DNA from: Moringa oleifera
Taxonomy: Eukaryota; Streptophyta; Magnoliopsida; Brassicales; Moringaceae
Length of the DNA stretch: 64,000 bases
NCBI GenBank assembly: GCA_021397835.1
Contig: JAJFZO010000747.1
Span: 3,102,501-3,166,500, forward strand
Reading direction: 5' to 3'
Shown here piece after piece: positions 61,850-64,000 of the stretch. The notes under the pieces were generated by a model, which was not told the DNA's origin, made no database searches, and saw nothing but the letters and a program-made list of their open reading frames with translations. Both the position numbers and the translations under genes were made by a program. The stretch's first letter is position 1; each line of letters starts with the position of its first letter.

Positions 61850-64000
61850 ATGATATATCGCTATTTCCTCTCCTCTTCGTTTCTCCCTGTTCGCAGTTAC
61901 TCTGTCACTAAGAAATGCAATACAATGGCGGCTCTCTTCCGTTGCATCTCCGAGTCGCAAACCGATTCTTCTTTTGCTGGAATCGGTAGACGTTTTAGTT
62001 ATGTCTTAGCTCCAATCCATAGAAAGCCTCTGACGACACCGTGTCAAGGTAACCTATGTTTTCGTTTATTTTCTTCTTCTTTGTTCAATAATATTTTTGA
62101 GGAATTTCCATTCAGTTGCTACTTCTGAACTCGTTTTCTTCCCTCTCTTCCCACCCACCAGAAAGAATAAAAAGGGCTACATTTTGCCTTCCTAATCAAA
62201 TCGTGCTTTACTTGTTCCTTTTTTTTTTTTGGTTCAAAGAAAAAGAATTCTTTTTTGAAGTTTCAAATGTAAAAACTCATGGAAATCAGGGTCAATGAGA
62301 AAATGGCCATTTGGACAAGATGTACTTCATTTTTTGTTTGCAACAAGGGACTAGAGGAAGAGAAAAATTGATAAGAGAACTTAGATAATTGGGAGTTCCC
62401 CAATATGACTTTAGCTCAATAAAACATGCTTGATTTGGTTTTTATATATATAATACAGCAAAAAAAAAAAAAAAAAAAAGAAACTTGTGGATCTTCTTAG
62501 TATTCAGCAATAGGAGAAGTCACGTCATCCTATTAGATAATTGTTTGAACTACCATATAAACTTGATCTAAGTTCTAAGGCATTATTAAGCAAGTGGAGT
62601 AGGTGCTTCCTGCCAGTTGATGACACTAAATGCTGTGAGGATTTCCTCCTCTTACTATGGAATGAGTTTGTTATGACCAGACTGGAAAGACATATTGTGT
62701 TAGGAGATGTTTGTGAACTGTATTGGTTTTTCATGAATAATATATGTGAGATACAAGTAGCTCCAGGGCATCAAAAAAATTTGGCAGACCACTGAAAGAG
62801 TAGTTTCAGTGACAGCTGGATGCATCTGTTCTTGTAGTGAGATCTGTAGCAACTCCTGCTGAAGCTGTTGCCAGGTTTGATGAAATGGTTTCTGGAACAC
62901 AGCGGAAGTATTATATGATAGGTGGAAAGGGAGGTGTCGGAAAAACAAGCTGTGCTGCTTCGCTTGCTGTAAAATTTGCTAGTCATGGTCACCCAACAAT
63001 TGTAGTTTCAACTGACCCTGCTCACTCTTTGAGCGATTCTTTTGACCAGGTATCAAAGTTGCTTGCATGTTGACCTCTTTTCTGAAATTGCTTGTTATCT
63101 GTCTGAATAAATTTATTGGAATATAAATTCTGTGTGAACTGAATTTTGTTCTTTGTTTGCAGGATTTAACGGGAGGTACACTTGTGCCCGTTGAAGGAGT
63201 TGACTCCCGTCTGTGTGCCCTTGAGGTATTTGGTTAAAGGATAGCTGGTTAAAGGATAGCAGAATGTTATTATTCTGGTCAGTATTCTGTTGCATCATCT
63301 GTGCATTATACATGCAAAATTCTAACTTTTAGCTTTATGACAGATAAACCCAGAGAGAAGTAGGGAGGAGTTCCGCAAAGCAAGTCAAAACAGTGGGGGA
63401 AGTGGTGTAAAAGGTTTTATGGATAGCATGGGCCTTGGTATGCTCGCCGATCAGGTAAACATATTTCTTCATTTGTGAGAACAGCCTGATCATATTTTTT
63501 TATCTGCATCCAGGCTAGTCATACCATTGTGTAGATCATCTTACAATTACATAACTTTCTCATTTATCAAGAAGTAATTATTTTATGTTAATTTCTACAG
63601 GAAATTTGATGTTTAGATTTTTGTGACAATGAATAAATTTGTGGAAAATCTCTTGGTGGACCTGAAAACTGTTAGATTGATTCAGTTTATGTTATTCCCT
63701 TGCTGTTCAGCCTTTATAGTTGTTGAAAGAGAATAAATGACAGAACCAAAACTTCTGAAAGAAACATGTAACTTCGACAATGCACAATAATGTTGTTAAT
63801 TTACAATCCTTACTGGTTTCTGCAGCATAATGGTAGCACATTTATTTTTCATTTTTCCTCTGGACTCTAGATATGCTTGTGTACTTTGGATTCATACTTT
63901 GCTTTTCTGGAGCACTTACTTTCCATCTTTTGAATTTTCTTAGTTAGGGGATCTAAAACTTGGAGAGTTGTTGGACGCCCCTCCTCCTGGTCTGGATGAA
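61850..64000 (+). CDS. GET3: Organellar-type GET3/ArsA ATPase, 5' part (runs off window)
   Basis: Five exons: 61850-62048, 62838-63049, 63163-63225, 63344-63454 and 63944-64000. They join in phase to 214 residues and continue outside the window. Exon 2 has the deviant Walker [11 protein letters not shown] and switch [13 protein letters not shown]. Later exons carry [24 protein letters not shown] and [14 protein letters not shown], all hallmarks of GET3 ATPases, which bind tail-anchored or arsenite-transport related clients. Exon 1 is basic and Ser-rich like a transit peptide, and the body resembles the plant organellar GET3B/GET3C clade, not the cytosolic GET3A. An internal ATG at 61925 (MAALFRCIS, strong context ACAATGGC) may be the real start, as it matches the MAAL start I recall for GET3C; the ATG at 61850 would add 25 residues. 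Confidence 0.88.

Noticed and set aside
62541..62795. 84-codon frame in GET3 intron 1
   Set aside because: Inside an intron whose borders are fixed by phase and by the conserved VRSVAT junction.

Overview
The window is nuclear DNA of a eudicot plant. It shows spliced genes with GT/AG introns and conserved plant families, long AT-rich intergenic stretches, microsatellites, a decayed Ty1/copia retrotransposon and a CACTA transposon end. I cannot name the species from the sequence alone.

Layout. (1) 0-13.6 kb: two diverged copies of a ~1.9 kb block (about 55-1985 and 11693-13605). Each carries one small secreted-peptide gene with a 5'UTR intron; AT-rich DNA lies between them. (2) 15.2-18.65 kb: a decayed copia element with two LTRs, gag and protease remnants, and a CACTA terminus inserted in the protease region. 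(3) 22.65-29.05 kb, minus strand: a complete BEL1-like TALE homeodomain gene with four coding exons, a 5'UTR intron and several upstream ORFs. (4) 29.95-30.6 kb: a GC-richer island with ACGT-core motifs, upstream of the BEL1-like gene. (5) 35.05-42.2 kb: two intact single-exon kiwellin genes in tandem on the minus strand, with shared flanks. A third copy of the upstream flank, without a gene, lies at 47.07-48.11 kb. (6) 43.8-46.2 kb: five tandem units of about 485 bp, directly followed by a truncated, intron-bearing YIF1/HRF1 pseudogene. (7) 51.3-52.7 kb, plus: an intronless LysM-RLK-like cytoplasmic kinase that lacks the HRD and DFG aspartates. (8) 55.6-59.8 kb, minus: a ten-exon leucine-zipper(MIP1)/DUF547 gene whose exons all join in phase to 596 codons. 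(9) 61.85 kb to the window end, plus: the first five coding exons of an organellar-type GET3/ArsA ATPase, continuing outside the window.

The genes do not form a pathway. They are ordinary neighbours in a plant genome: one developmental regulator, two apoplastic defence-type proteins, two secreted peptides, a pseudokinase, a DUF547 protein and a targeting ATPase. I found no clear new multi-gene system. The points most worth following are the fast-diverging peptide pair, the pseudokinase, the array with the YIF1 fragment, and the orphan kiwellin upstream copy. Splice sites were placed by eye from reading-frame continuity and conserved protein motifs, and were not tested against transcripts.
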